Source: Alloyangia mangrovi (GTDB lineage Bacteria > Pseudomonadota > Alphaproteobacteria > Rhodobacterales > Rhodobacteraceae). From it: 64,000 bases of DNA. The notes beneath the pieces were generated by a model. That model was not told the origin of the DNA. It was given only the letters and a program-made list of their open reading frames with translations, and did not search any database. A program made the position numbers and the translations under genes. The stretch lies in NCBI RefSeq assembly GCF_002300555.2, contig NZ_NTHN02000006.1:78526-142525 (forward strand), given 5' to 3'. Positions 29,484-38,198 of the stretch are shown piece after piece (positions within the stretch are counted from its first letter, which is position 1; the number at the start of each line of letters is the position of its first letter).

Positions 29484-30767
29484 TTAGCTGTTCATCGAGT
29501 CGAAGAACTCGCCGTTCGTCTTTGTTTGTTTGAGCTTGGACAGCAGGAACTCGATCGCGTCGGTCGTGCCCATCGGGTTGAGGATGCGGCGCAGCACGAA
29601 GGTCTTCTGCAGGTCGACCTTATCGGTGAGCAGGTCCTCTTTCCGGGTGCCCGACTTGAGAATGTCGATCGCCGGGAAGACGCGCTTGTCGGCGACCTTG
29701 CGGTCGAGCACGATCTCCGAGTTGCCGGTGCCCTTGAATTCTTCGAAGATCACCTCGTCCATGCGCGAGCCGGTGTCGATCAGCGCGGTGGCGATGATGG
29801 TGAGCGAGCCACCCTCTTCGATATTGCGCGCGGCACCGAAGAAACGCTTCGGACGCTGCAGCGCGTTCGCATCGACACCACCGGTCAGGACCTTGCCCGA
29901 CGACGGCACTACGGTGTTGAACGCCCTACCAAGTCTTGTGATCGAGTCGAGAAGAATCACAACATCTCGTTTATGCTCAACGAGACGCTTGGCTTTCTCG
30001 ATGACCATTTCCGAGACGGCCACGTGGCGGGTTGCCGGTTCGTCGAAGGTCGAGGAGATCACCTCGCCCTTCACCGAACGCTGCATGTCGGTGACTTCCT
30101 CGGGACGTTCGTCGATCAGCAGGACGATCAGATAGCACTCTGGGTGGTTCTTCTCTATCGAGCTGGCGATGTTCTGCAGCAGCACCGTCTTACCGGTGCG
30201 CGGCGGCGCCACGATGAGCGACCGCTGGCCCTTGCCGATCGGCGCGACCAGGTCAATGATCCGGGCCGACTTGTCCTTGATCGTCGAATCCTCGATTTCC
30301 ATCTTCAGGCGCTCGTCGGGATAGAGCGGCGTCAGGTTGTCGAAGGCGATCTTGTGGCGGGCGCGGTCCGGATCCTCGAAGTTGATCGCCGAGACGTCGA
30401 CCAGCGCGAAGTAGCGCTCTTCGTTGTCGGGCGCGCGGATCTCGCCTTCGATGGTGTCGCCGGTGCGCAGCGAGTACTTCCGGATCATGTCGGGCGAGAC
30501 ATAGATGTCATCGGGGCCCGGCAGGTAGTTTGCCTCGGGCGAACGCAGGAAGCCGAAGCCGTCCTGCAGCACTTCGAGAACGCCGTCTCCGAAGATGGTC
30601 CAGCCTTCGTCCGCGCGCTCGCGCAGGATCTGGAACATCATCTCGCCCTTGCGCATCGTCGATGCGTTTTCGATCTCGAGCTCCTCGGCCATCGCCAGGA
30701 GATCCTTGGGGCTCTGCGCCTTGAGATCGGACAGGTTCAGACGCTCGACGATATCGGCATCAGTCAT
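29484..30767 (-). CDS. rho: Transcription termination factor Rho
   Basis: Hexameric RNA helicase that ends transcription. From the ATG at 30765-30767, behind a perfect GGAGGAATTC, it has 427 residues; an upstream in-frame start at 30836 has no ribosome site. Visible are the RNA-binding cold-shock-like domain with DGFGFLR near residue 60, Walker [12 protein letters not shown] near 178 and the Q-loop/R-loop region. It is the leftmost-running gene next to the putative origin and may lead the rho-mnmE-mnmG-rsmG-parAB transcript. Confidence 0.95.
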   Translation of the reverse strand: MTDADIVERLNLSDLKAQSPKDLLAMAEELEIENASTMRKGEMMFQILRERADEGWTIFGDGVLEVLQDGFGFLRSPEANYLPGPDDIYVSPDMIRKYSLRTGDTIEGEIRAPDNEERYFALVDVSAINFEDPDRARHKIAFDNLTPLYPDERLKMEIEDSTIKDKSARIIDLVAPIGKGQRSLIVAPPRTGKTVLLQNIASSIEKNHPECYLIVLLIDERPEEVTDMQRSVKGEVISSTFDEPATRHVAVSEMVIEKAKRLVEHKRDVVILLDSITRLGRAFNTVVPSSGKVLTGGVDANALQRPKRFFGAARNIEEGGSLTIIATALIDTGSRMDEVIFEEFKGTGNSEIVLDRKVADKRVFPAIDILKSGTRKEDLLTDKVDLQKTFVLRRILNPMGTTDAIEFLLSKLKQTKTNGEFFDSMNS

Positions 30768-31306
30768 GAATTCCTCCGGGCCGCGGTCGGCCGTCGTTTC
30801 GCAGGTCTCTGCGTGTGTCTTTTGGGAAGGTCCCACCAGAACAGGTGTTGAGAAGATGCCTATCCCCTCCCCCGGTCGAAGTCAATTCCCGGAGCCGTAC
30901 CGAGCGGCCCGGCTTAGATTCCAAAAAATTAAATAAAGAAAAGAAGAGATGATTTTGATTTTAGGTAACCCGACTCCGGTGGATCAAATGTTTCACGGAG
31001 CTCTGTCCACGGCGGATCCCTCTGTGGATAGATCTGCGGAGATCCTTCGGATCCGCTTTGGGCGAATCCACGTTTGGATCATATAAATAAGCCTTTATAT
31101 CGCACGGTACGCCATTGTGGACAGATCTTGGAGAGATCCGGTCGGATCCGCTTCTCCACAGCCGGGAGTTATCCAAACCCACAGACTCAGGAATCACCGC
31201 GACTCAACGTGAACCTTGAGAGATCTCCCCAGCCTTGAAACCGGAGGCGATTTTCCCCAGAAGCTTCCCCTGACAAAGGCCCAAGTCTGCGAACAGGTTT
31301 ATCCCC
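30768..31306. other. Putative chromosomal replication origin (oriC)
   Basis: A 539-bp gap between divergent rho and maf, the AT-richest stretch of the window. An A/T-only-like block lies at about 30918-30963, a candidate unwinding element. DnaA-box-like 9-mers with one mismatch to TTATCCACA are seen at 31023-31031 (reverse), 31152-31160, 31169-31177 and 31299-31307, with weaker ones at 31116-31124 and 31003-31011. There are about six GANTC sites and about ten GATC sites, many inside small palindromes. Position next to parAB/parS and outward transcription on both sides match known alphaproteobacterial origins. Function is inferred. Confidence 0.72.
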
Positions 31307-31906
31307 ATGAGTCTTCCGCTCGTCCTCGCCTCCGGCTCCCAGATCCGCGCCGAACTGCTGCGCGCCGCGGGCGTTCCCTTCGGAATCGAGGTCGCGCGCG
31401 TCGATGAATGCTCGATTCGCGACTCGCTCCTTGCCGAGGGCGCGGCGCCGCGCGACGTGGCGGACGCGCTGGCCGAGTACAAGGCGCGCAAAGTCTCGGC
31501 GCGCAATCCCGGCGCGCTGGTGCTTGGCTGCGACCAGGTGCTGAGCTGCAACGGCAAGCTCTATTCCAAGCCCGAAAGCCCCGAGGAGTCCCGCGCTCAG
31601 CTCATGGAGCTGCGGGACCAGCGGCTGCACCTGCTGTCGGCGGCAGTTATCTATGAGTCTGGCGAGCCGGTCTGGCGTCACGTCGGAGTCGCGCGCCTGA
31701 AGATGCGCGCCTTCTCCGAAGCCTATCTTGATGACTATATAGAGCGAAACTGGGAGAGCCTGCGCACGTCCGTGGGCGGTTTCAAGCTGGAGGAGGAAGG
31801 CGTGCGGCTGTTTGCGAGCATCGAGGGGAGCCATTTCACAATTCTGGGGCTGCCCCTGCTGGAGCTTCTGGGGTTCCTGCAAGTGCGCGGGGTCATTGCC
31901 GGATGA
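31307..31906 (+). CDS. maf: Maf-type nucleoside triphosphate pyrophosphatase
   Basis: Hydrolyses modified or canonical nucleoside triphosphates to monophosphates. The 199-residue protein has the Maf signature LASGSQIRAELL near residue 7 and the catalytic GCDQVL near 77; the usual SPRR-like position reads SQIRAE. Its length is normal. The ATG at 31307 abuts a DnaA-box-like TTATCCCCA. It opens the maf-aroE-coaE-dnaQ operon running away from the putative origin, overlapping aroE by 4 bp. The exact nucleotide preference cannot be told. Confidence 0.9.
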   Translation: MSLPLVLASGSQIRAELLRAAGVPFGIEVARVDECSIRDSLLAEGAAPRDVADALAEYKARKVSARNPGALVLGCDQVLSCNGKLYSKPESPEESRAQLMELRDQRLHLLSAAVIYESGEPVWRHVGVARLKMRAFSEAYLDDYIERNWESLRTSVGGFKLEEEGVRLFASIEGSHFTILGLPLLELLGFLQVRGVIAG

Positions 31907-32733
31907 GCGGCGATCGGATCCCTCTTGCGGGCGTCATCGGCTCGCCCGTCGCGCATTCCCGCTCTCCGCGGCTGCACGGGCACTGGCTGAAGACCTACGA
32001 CTTGCCCGGCCATTACATTCCGATGGACGTGCCGGCGGCCAAGCTGGCCGAGACGCTGCGCCTGCTGCCCGAGATCGGCTTTGTCGGGGTGAACATCACC
32101 ATTCCGCACAAGGAACGGGTGATGGAAATCGCAGACGTGGTCTCGGACCGGGCAACGCTGATCGGCGCGGCCAACACGCTGACCTTCCGCGAGGGCGGCA
32201 AGATCTATGCCGACAATACCGACGGCTACGGTTTTCTCGAGAACCTCAAGCAGGGCGCACCCGACTGGCGCGCCAATGCGGGCCCGGCCGTGGTGCTGGG
32301 CGCGGGCGGTGCCTCGCGCGCGGTGATCACCTCGTTGCTCGAGGCGGGGGTGCCGAAGATCTACCTCAGCAACCGCACCCGTCTGCGGGCCGAGAAGCTG
32401 CGCGAGGATTTCGGCCAGCGCATCCATGTCATCGACTGGGTGCACGCGGGCAACGTGCTGGAAGAGGCCAATACCGTGGTCAACACCAGTTCGCTCGGCA
32501 TGGTCGGCAAGCCCGAGCTGCGGGTGCCGCTGGACGGGCTGCGCCCGGGCGCGCTGGTGACCGACATCGTCTACACGCCGCTGGAGACCCGCCTGCTGCG
32601 CATCGGGCGCGAGCTGGGCTGCACCTGCGTCGACGGGCTCGGGATGCTGCTGCACCAGGCGGTTCCGGGCTTCGAGCGCTGGTTCGGAAAGCGCCCGGTG
32701 GTGGATCAGGCGACCCGCGACGCGGTGCTCTGA
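31903..32733 (+). CDS. aroE: Shikimate dehydrogenase (NADP+)
   Basis: Reduces 3-dehydroshikimate to shikimate in aromatic amino-acid biosynthesis. The 276-residue protein has the substrate loop GSPVAHSRSPRLHG near residue 11, catalytic lysine in NITIPHKE near 66-73, NADP loop VLGAGGASRAV near 127 and the closing GLGMLLHQA. It overlaps maf by 4 bp and coaE by one base. Confidence 0.95.
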   Translation: MSGDRIPLAGVIGSPVAHSRSPRLHGHWLKTYDLPGHYIPMDVPAAKLAETLRLLPEIGFVGVNITIPHKERVMEIADVVSDRATLIGAANTLTFREGGKIYADNTDGYGFLENLKQGAPDWRANAGPAVVLGAGGASRAVITSLLEAGVPKIYLSNRTRLRAEKLREDFGQRIHVIDWVHAGNVLEEANTVVNTSSLGMVGKPELRVPLDGLRPGALVTDIVYTPLETRLLRIGRELGCTCVDGLGMLLHQAVPGFERWFGKRPVVDQATRDAVL

Positions 32734-33323
32734 TGCGCTTCAAGCTCGGTCTCACCGGATCCATCGGCATGGGCAAGTCGCAGACCGCGGCTTTCTTCGC
32801 CGAGGCGGGCTGTCCTGTCTGGGACGCAGATGCGGCGGTGCATCGTCTCTATGGTGCGGGCGGCGCCGCGGTGGCCGCCATCGGCGCGATGTTCCCGCAG
32901 GCCATCGTAGACGGCGCGGTTTCACGTGAGGCACTGCGCGCGGTCATCGCTGCCGATGCCACCGCTCTGAGCCGCATCGAGGCTATCGTGCACCCTCTGG
33001 TGCAGGCGGACCGCGCCGAGTTCGCCAAGACCCATCCCGAGGCCATCGGCGTCTTCGATATCCCTCTGCTCTACGAGACCGGATCAGAGGGCGAGTTTGA
33101 CGCCGTGGCCTGCGTCACCATTCCCGAAGAGATCCAGCGCGAGCGGGTGCTGGCGCGGGGCACGATGAGCGCGGCGGATCTGGATCGCATCCTTGCCCGC
33201 CAGCTGCCCGCTGCCGAGAAACGCGCCCGCGCGGATTTTGTCATCACGACGGACACGCTGGACCACGCCCGTGCGCAGGTTCAGGATGTGCTGAAGAAAA
33301 TCGAAAGGCGGATCGATGCGTGA
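32733..33323 (+). CDS. coaE: Dephospho-CoA kinase
   Basis: Phosphorylates dephospho-CoA, the last step of CoA synthesis. The 196-residue protein starts MRFKLGLTGSIGMGKS, with the P-loop GSIGMGKS near residue 9, DADAAVHRLY near 31 and FDIPLLYE near 108. The ATG overlaps the aroE stop by one base, and the end overlaps the dnaQ start by 8 bp. A degenerate parS-like sequence (32918-32933) writes codons VSREA. Confidence 0.94.
   Translation: MRFKLGLTGSIGMGKSQTAAFFAEAGCPVWDADAAVHRLYGAGGAAVAAIGAMFPQAIVDGAVSREALRAVIAADATALSRIEAIVHPLVQADRAEFAKTHPEAIGVFDIPLLYETGSEGEFDAVACVTIPEEIQRERVLARGTMSAADLDRILARQLPAAEKRARADFVITTDTLDHARAQVQDVLKKIERRIDA
32918..32933. other. Degenerate parS-like site within coaE
   Basis: GGTTTCACGTGAGGCA matches the parS consensus at 13 of 16 positions and keeps the TTTCACGTGA core. 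Binding is unproven. Confidence 0.35.
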
Positions 33324-34008
33324 GATCGTTCTCGACACCGAAACCACCGGCTTTGAGCCGGAACAGGGCGACCGTATCGTCGAGATCGGTGCGGTCGAGC
33401 TCTACAACCACGTGCCGACGGGCAAGGTCTACCACCAGTACATCAACCCCGAGCGGTCGATGCCGCAGGAGGCCTTCGAGGTGCACGGGCTGGGCGACGA
33501 CTTCCTGCGCGACAAGCCGGTCTTCGCGAAAATCGTCGACGAGTTCATCGCCTTCATCGGGACGGACGCCAAGCTGGTGATCCACAACGCCAGCTTCGAC
33601 GTGAAATTCCTCAATGCAGAGTTGAAGTGGGCTAATCGTCCGCAACTTCCGAAAGATTGCGCCATCGATACGCTGATGATCGCGCGCAAGAAGTTTCCCG
33701 GCTCTCCCGCCTCGCTGGACGCGCTCTGCCGCCGCTTCGGTATCGACAATTCCAGCCGGACGCTGCACGGAGCATTGCTCGACAGCGAGATCCTGGCAGA
33801 GGTCTACCTCGAGCTGATCGGCGGCAAGCAGCCCGACCTGGTGCTGGCGCCGGTCTCCGCGGGGCGCAACAGCAGCGGCGGAGAAGAGGAATGGCGTCCG
33901 TCTCGGCGGCCCGTGGCCCTGCCGTCCCGGATCACCGAAGAAGAAAAGGCGGCTCACGCCGCCTTTGTCGAGAAACTCGGAGAGAAGGCGCTTTGGTCGC
34001 GGGGCTGA
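33316..34008 (+). CDS. dnaQ: DNA polymerase III epsilon subunit (3'-5' exonuclease)
   Basis: Proofreading exonuclease of the replicative polymerase. The 230-residue protein has ExoI DTETTGFEP with catalytic D7 and E9, ExoII HNASFDVKFLN near residue 94 and ExoIII HGALLDSEILAEVY near 153, then a C-terminal tail that binds the alpha subunit. It is the last gene of the maf operon, convergent with secB. Confidence 0.95.
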   Translation: MREIVLDTETTGFEPEQGDRIVEIGAVELYNHVPTGKVYHQYINPERSMPQEAFEVHGLGDDFLRDKPVFAKIVDEFIAFIGTDAKLVIHNASFDVKFLNAELKWANRPQLPKDCAIDTLMIARKKFPGSPASLDALCRRFGIDNSSRTLHGALLDSEILAEVYLELIGGKQPDLVLAPVSAGRNSSGGEEEWRPSRRPVALPSRITEEEKAAHAAFVEKLGEKALWSRG

Positions 34009-34030
34009 GGCCCCGCCACCTCGCAAGCGC

Positions 34031-34549
34031 TTACGCGTCGAGCTTGCGCTCTTCGCCTGCCGGGGCGGTTGCCTGCTGACGGCGCGCGATCTCGTTGCGG
34101 TACAGCGCGACGAAATCGATGGTCTCGAGGTTCAGCGGCGGGAAGCCACCGTCGCGGGTCACGTCCGACACGATGCGGCGCACGAAGGGGAAGAGCATCC
34201 GCGGGCATTCGATCAGCAGGAAGGGGTGCAGCTGCTCTGCGGGCACGCCCTCGATGTTGAACACGCCGGCGTAGTCCAGTTCCAGCAGGAACAGCATGTC
34301 GCCGGTTGCCTTCGACTTCGACTCGACCTTCAGCTTCAGCACGACTTCGTACTGGTTCTCTGCCGAACGCTTCTTGGCGTCGAGGTTCACCTGCACCTGG
34401 ACGTCGGGCTGGACTTCGCCGGTCACGCCCTTCTGCGCGAGGATGTTCTCGAAGCTCATGTCGCGCACGAACTGCGCGAGCACGTTCATCTTTACCGCTG
34501 CCGGGGACTGCTGCGCGTCTGCCGCGCCGTTTTCGCTGATTTCAGCCAT
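34031..34549 (-). CDS. secB: Protein-export chaperone SecB
   Basis: Tetrameric cytosolic chaperone that holds preproteins for SecA. The 172-residue protein shows the SecB core QFVRDMSFENI near residue 26, VEVNLD-like VQVNLDAKK, YEVVLKL, the LDYAGVF segment and LFPFVRRIVSDVTRDGGFPPL. N- and C-terminal extensions are as in other alphaproteobacteria. The ATG at 34547-34549 follows GGAGC. Confidence 0.94.
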   Translation of the reverse strand: MAEISENGAADAQQSPAAVKMNVLAQFVRDMSFENILAQKGVTGEVQPDVQVQVNLDAKKRSAENQYEVVLKLKVESKSKATGDMLFLLELDYAGVFNIEGVPAEQLHPFLLIECPRMLFPFVRRIVSDVTRDGGFPPLNLETIDFVALYRNEIARRQQATAPAGEERKLDA

Positions 34550-34600
34550 GGAAAGCTCCTGTTGGATTTTGTTTCCGAATAGCAGCCCCGGGGAAACGGC

Positions 34601-35113
34601 TCAATGCTTAGTCCAACCTGACCCTGGGTGATTGGGGCGCTTGGAGCCGGGAATCTCGGTAAATTCCCCCTCGATCACGTCATCTTGTGCCTGCGGGCCT
34701 GGCCGGTACGGCTCGGTCTGGGCGCGCGGGCCGGTCTGGCTGCGCCCGCCCATCTCGAAGCGCTGCACCTTGATGCGGCTCGAGACAAAGCGCATGGCCG
34801 CGTCGCGCACCGCCGGGATCAGCAGCGCGAAGCCGCAGGCGTCGGTGAAGAAGCCGGGGGTCAGCAGCAGCGCGCCGGAAAACAGGATCATCGCGCCATG
34901 CGCCAGCGGTCGGGTCGGATCCTGAAGCTGCGAGAAGGAGCTCTGCAGATCCGACAGCGCCCGCAGACCCTCGCGCCGCACCAGCGCCGTGCCGAGGATG
35001 GCGGTCATCACCACGATCAGCAGCGTCGGCCAGAGCCCGATCAGCCCCCCGACCTGGATGAACAACGTGATCTCGATCAGCGGCACCGCGACGAATGCCA
35101 GAAATAGCCACAT
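34601..35113 (-). CDS. fxsA: FxsA family membrane protein
   Basis: A 170-residue inner-membrane protein of the FxsA family, named for suppressing F-exclusion of phage T7 when overproduced; its normal role is unclear. Three hydrophobic segments appear (about residues 2-20, 25-45, 70-95), with the family's GFFTDACGFALLIPAVR loop, followed by a basic cytoplasmic tail. It is divergent from the Tim44-like gene and lies between secB and it, as in relatives. Confidence 0.87.
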   Translation of the reverse strand: MWLFLAFVAVPLIEITLFIQVGGLIGLWPTLLIVVMTAILGTALVRREGLRALSDLQSSFSQLQDPTRPLAHGAMILFSGALLLTPGFFTDACGFALLIPAVRDAAMRFVSSRIKVQRFEMGGRSQTGPRAQTEPYRPGPQAQDDVIEGEFTEIPGSKRPNHPGSGWTKH

Positions 35114-35218
35114 GGCCTCACTCCTTTTCCGTGGCTGCGCACCGGTAGACTTGGCGCTGCCCAGTGCCTACATAGGAATGCAACATCAGATTTTCCATGT
35201 TTTGCCCAAGAGGTGCCG

Positions 35219-35878
35219 ATGAATATGCCGATCGTCCAGCTGCTGGTACTTGCCGCGATCGCGATCTTCCTGATCCTGCGTCTGCGGAGCGTGCTGGGCA
35301 CACGCGACGGGTTCGAGAAGCCGCCGGTGCAGGCGCCGAGCCGTCGTGACGACAGCCGACGTGACTTCGAGGTGATCGAAGGCGGACCGGATCACGACAT
35401 CATCGACCATGCGCCCGAGGGCAGCCCCTCGGCCAAGGCGCTGGCCAAGATGAAGGCGGTCGAGCCGAGCTTCAACGTCGGCGAGTTTCTCGGCGGGGCG
35501 CGCGGCGCCTACGAGATGATCCTCATGGGCTTCGAGCGCGGAGACGTGGAAGAGCTAAAGCCCTTCCTCGCCGAGGATGTCTATGAAAGCTTTGCCGAAG
35601 TGGTTGAAAACCGCCGCCAGCAGGGGCTAACCATCGAGGCCGAGTTCGTCGGCGTGCGCGAGATGTCCCTGGTCGAGGCGACCTTCGACGAGGTCTCCAA
35701 GTTGGCCGAGATCACCGTGCGCTACACTGGCGAGCTGACCTCGGTGGTGAAGGATGCCTCTGGCACCGTGATCGAGGGCAGCCCGACCTCGGTGAAACGT
35801 CAGAAGGACGTCTGGACCTATGCCCGCAACATGGGTAGCGACGATCCCAACTGGCAGCTGGTCGCGACCGACGAATGA
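35219..35878 (+). CDS. Tim44-like domain protein
   Basis: A 219-residue protein with one N-terminal membrane anchor (about residues 3-22), a charged linker and a C-terminal Tim44-like domain (about 80-215; FLGGARGAYEMILMGFERGD onward), which in mitochondria recruits Hsp70 to the translocon. Bacterial versions (TimA) lack a settled role. The ATG at 35219 follows AGAGGT; an in-frame GTG at 35213 is less likely. Its end overlaps mltA by 4 bp. Confidence 0.86.
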   Translation: MNMPIVQLLVLAAIAIFLILRLRSVLGTRDGFEKPPVQAPSRRDDSRRDFEVIEGGPDHDIIDHAPEGSPSAKALAKMKAVEPSFNVGEFLGGARGAYEMILMGFERGDVEELKPFLAEDVYESFAEVVENRRQQGLTIEAEFVGVREMSLVEATFDEVSKLAEITVRYTGELTSVVKDASGTVIEGSPTSVKRQKDVWTYARNMGSDDPNWQLVATDE

Positions 35879-36942
35879 GGCGCGCGATCCGGGCGGCCAT
35901 ACTGACAGGAGCAATACTGGCAGGGACCATGGCCGCTGCGGAAAGCGACACCAGCTACGAGATCCTGAGCTTCGGCGATCTCGACGGATGGGCGACGGAT
36001 GATCATTCCGCCGCCCTTTCGGTTTTTCTCAATACCTGCGGCGATTTGACCGACCCAGACTGGCGGTCGCTCTGCGCGCTGGCGCGGGACGCCGGGGATG
36101 CCCGCGAATTCTTCGAGCTGTTCTTCCGCCCGGTGCTTGTCACCGGCGCGCCGGAGGATGCCGAGGAAGGCATCGGCGGGCTCTTCACCGGCTATTTCGA
36201 GCCAGAGATCGACGGCGCCCTGCATCGCGACCCGCTTCATACCCACCCGATCTACCGCCTGCCGCCCGAGATCGCCGAGACCGAGGGTCCGTGGCTGACC
36301 CGCCGCGACATCCTAACCGGCGACGTCATGCAGGGCCGTGGGCTCGAGATCGCCTGGATCGCCGATCCGGTGGAGCTCTTCTTCCTGCAGGTGCAGGGTT
36401 CGGGCCGCATCCGCCTGCCCGACGGGCACCACCTGCGGGTCGGCTACGGCGGCGCCAATGGCCACCCCTACCGCTCGATCGGCAAGGAGCTGGTGGCGCG
36501 CGGCACCTTCACCCCGCACGAGGTCTCGGCGCAGGTCATCAAGTCATGGGTGCGCGACAACCCCGAGGACGGGGCCGAGCTTTTGATGCACAACCCCTCC
36601 TATGTCTTTTTCCGCGAGGTGAACGAGGTTCCCGCCGAGCTCGGCCCGCTTGGGGCGATGAACCGCTCGATCACGCCGCTGCGCTCGATCGCTGTGGATC
36701 CGGCCTACGTGCCGCTTGGCGCGCCCGTGTGGATCGAGAAGGAGGGTGCCGAGCCCCTGCACCGCCTGATGATCGCGCAGGACACCGGCTCTGCGATCAA
36801 GGGTCCGCAGCGCGCCGATGTCTTCATGGGCACAGGTGACGCGGCCGGGCGCAAGGCCGGCACGATGAAGGATCCGGGCCGCCTGGTGGTGCTGCTGCCG
36901 ATCCAGCGCGCCTATGCGCTTCTTCCGGAGTCGGTGCTGTGA
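35875..36942 (+). CDS. mltA: Membrane-bound lytic murein transglycosylase A
   Basis: Cleaves peptidoglycan glycan strands to 1,6-anhydromuropeptides. The 355-residue protein has an N-terminal signal peptide (about residues 1-22, ending AGTMAAAES) without an obvious lipobox, the MltA domain with FTGYFEPEIDG near 108, and the C-terminal 3D domain with IAQDTGSAIKG and RADVFMGTG containing the catalytic aspartates. It is coupled to the Tim44-like gene and to the Smr gene by 4-bp overlaps. Confidence 0.93.
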   Translation: MRRAIRAAILTGAILAGTMAAAESDTSYEILSFGDLDGWATDDHSAALSVFLNTCGDLTDPDWRSLCALARDAGDAREFFELFFRPVLVTGAPEDAEEGIGGLFTGYFEPEIDGALHRDPLHTHPIYRLPPEIAETEGPWLTRRDILTGDVMQGRGLEIAWIADPVELFFLQVQGSGRIRLPDGHHLRVGYGGANGHPYRSIGKELVARGTFTPHEVSAQVIKSWVRDNPEDGAELLMHNPSYVFFREVNEVPAELGPLGAMNRSITPLRSIAVDPAYVPLGAPVWIEKEGAEPLHRLMIAQDTGSAIKGPQRADVFMGTGDAAGRKAGTMKDPGRLVVLLPIQRAYALLPESVL

Positions 36943-37529
36943 GCCGCCGCAAGCTGCGCCCGGACGAAGTCGAGCTCTGGGAGCTCGTCGCGCGCAGCGC
37001 CGAGAAGCTGCCGGGCCGCAAGGTGGCCCCCGAAGCCCCTACCCCCAAACCCGCCAAGCTGCGCAAGCCGATCCAGCCTCGTGAGCCGGTGCAGAACCTT
37101 GCCCTCGGAATTCGCGCCCCGACGCCGCAGGAACGGCACGACTTCTATGCCTCGACTTCGGACCGTCTGGCGCAGGATCCGGTGCGGATGGACGCCAAGG
37201 CGTTTGGCCGGCTCAAGCGCGGCAAGCTGCAGCCCGAGGCGCGGATCGACCTGCACGGCATGACGCTCGACCAGGCGCATCGCGAGCTGGCGGGATTCAT
37301 CCTTGGCACGCATATGCGCGGCTTCCGCCTGGTGCTGGTGATCACCGGCAAGGGCATGCGCGAGGACCCGCACGACCCGATGCCGCGCCGACGCGGCGTG
37401 CTGAAGACCCAGGTGCCGCAATGGCTGCGCATGCCGCCGCTCTCCGCCTGCGTGCTGCAGGTCTCGGAGGCGCATATCAAGCATGGCGGCGGCGGGGCCT
37501 ACTACGTTTATCTCAAGAAACGGCGCTGA
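36939..37529 (+). CDS. Smr domain protein
   Basis: A 196-residue protein with a basic, proline-rich N-terminal half and a C-terminal Smr domain (about residues 100-196) containing the LHGMT motif near 105 and ITGKG near 134. Stand-alone Smr proteins related to MutS2 tails are endonucleases, several acting on RNA at stalled ribosomes. The start is a GTG overlapping the mltA stop. It closes the Tim44-mltA-smr operon and is convergent with idi. Confidence 0.88.
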   Translation: MSRRKLRPDEVELWELVARSAEKLPGRKVAPEAPTPKPAKLRKPIQPREPVQNLALGIRAPTPQERHDFYASTSDRLAQDPVRMDAKAFGRLKRGKLQPEARIDLHGMTLDQAHRELAGFILGTHMRGFRLVLVITGKGMREDPHDPMPRRRGVLKTQVPQWLRMPPLSACVLQVSEAHIKHGGGGAYYVYLKKRR

Positions 37530-37533
37530 CGCG

Positions 37534-38049
37534 TCAGCCCAGGATCATCTCGCCATGTTCGGCGAGGTAGATGCGCAGCCACGGGGTGAACATCCCGGGC
37601 TGGTCCGCGATGCGGGCGCGCAGCTCGGGCAGCGTCAGCCATTCGGTGTCCATCACCTCGGCGGGGTTCGGCGCGGGCTCGACCCCTGCCCCGGCCTCGG
37701 CGACGAAGATGTCGACCAACTCGTGCTCGGTCATGCCGCCGCCGACTTCGGCGCGATATTCCACCTGCCCGCGATACTGCGGATCGAGGCCACGCAGCCC
37801 CAGTTCCTCGTCGAGACGGCGCAGCGCGCAGTCACGCGGGTCCTCGTCCCAATGCGGATGGGTGCAGCAGGTGTTCGCCCAGAAACCCGGCGTGTGGTAT
37901 TTCTCCAGCGCGCGGCGCTGCAGCAGCGTCCGTCCCTCGCGCATGACAAAGACAGAGACCGCCTTGTGGCGCAGCCCCTTGAGGTGCACTTCGAGCTTGT
38001 CCACCGGAACGAGGGTGTCGCCCACCCACGCGGGAATGTCCTGGGCCAT
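37534..38049 (-). CDS. idi: Isopentenyl-diphosphate delta-isomerase, type I
   Basis: Interconverts IPP and DMAPP for isoprenoid (carotenoid, quinone) synthesis. The 171-residue protein has the NUDIX-like fold with catalytic cysteine in FWANTCCTHPHW near residue 60, the DEELGLRG metal motif near 80 and the active-site glutamate in GGMTEHELVD. The ATG is at 38047-38049. It stands alone here, convergent with smr and divergent from a cytochrome gene. Confidence 0.92.
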   Translation of the reverse strand: MAQDIPAWVGDTLVPVDKLEVHLKGLRHKAVSVFVMREGRTLLQRRALEKYHTPGFWANTCCTHPHWDEDPRDCALRRLDEELGLRGLDPQYRGQVEYRAEVGGGMTEHELVDIFVAEAGAGVEPAPNPAEVMDTEWLTLPELRARIADQPGMFTPWLRIYLAEHGEMILG

Positions 38050-38198
38050 GCGGCGCCTCCTTCTGAAGCGTCTGTTTCACCGCTGCCCGCGACAAGGTCA
38101 AGTCGCGGCAATTTTCCCGCGCCGGGCATTCCGTCGCAGCGCATCGTGCCGCAGACTGTCCTAGAAGCGTAACCGGAGACGCGAAACTGGAGAATGGT

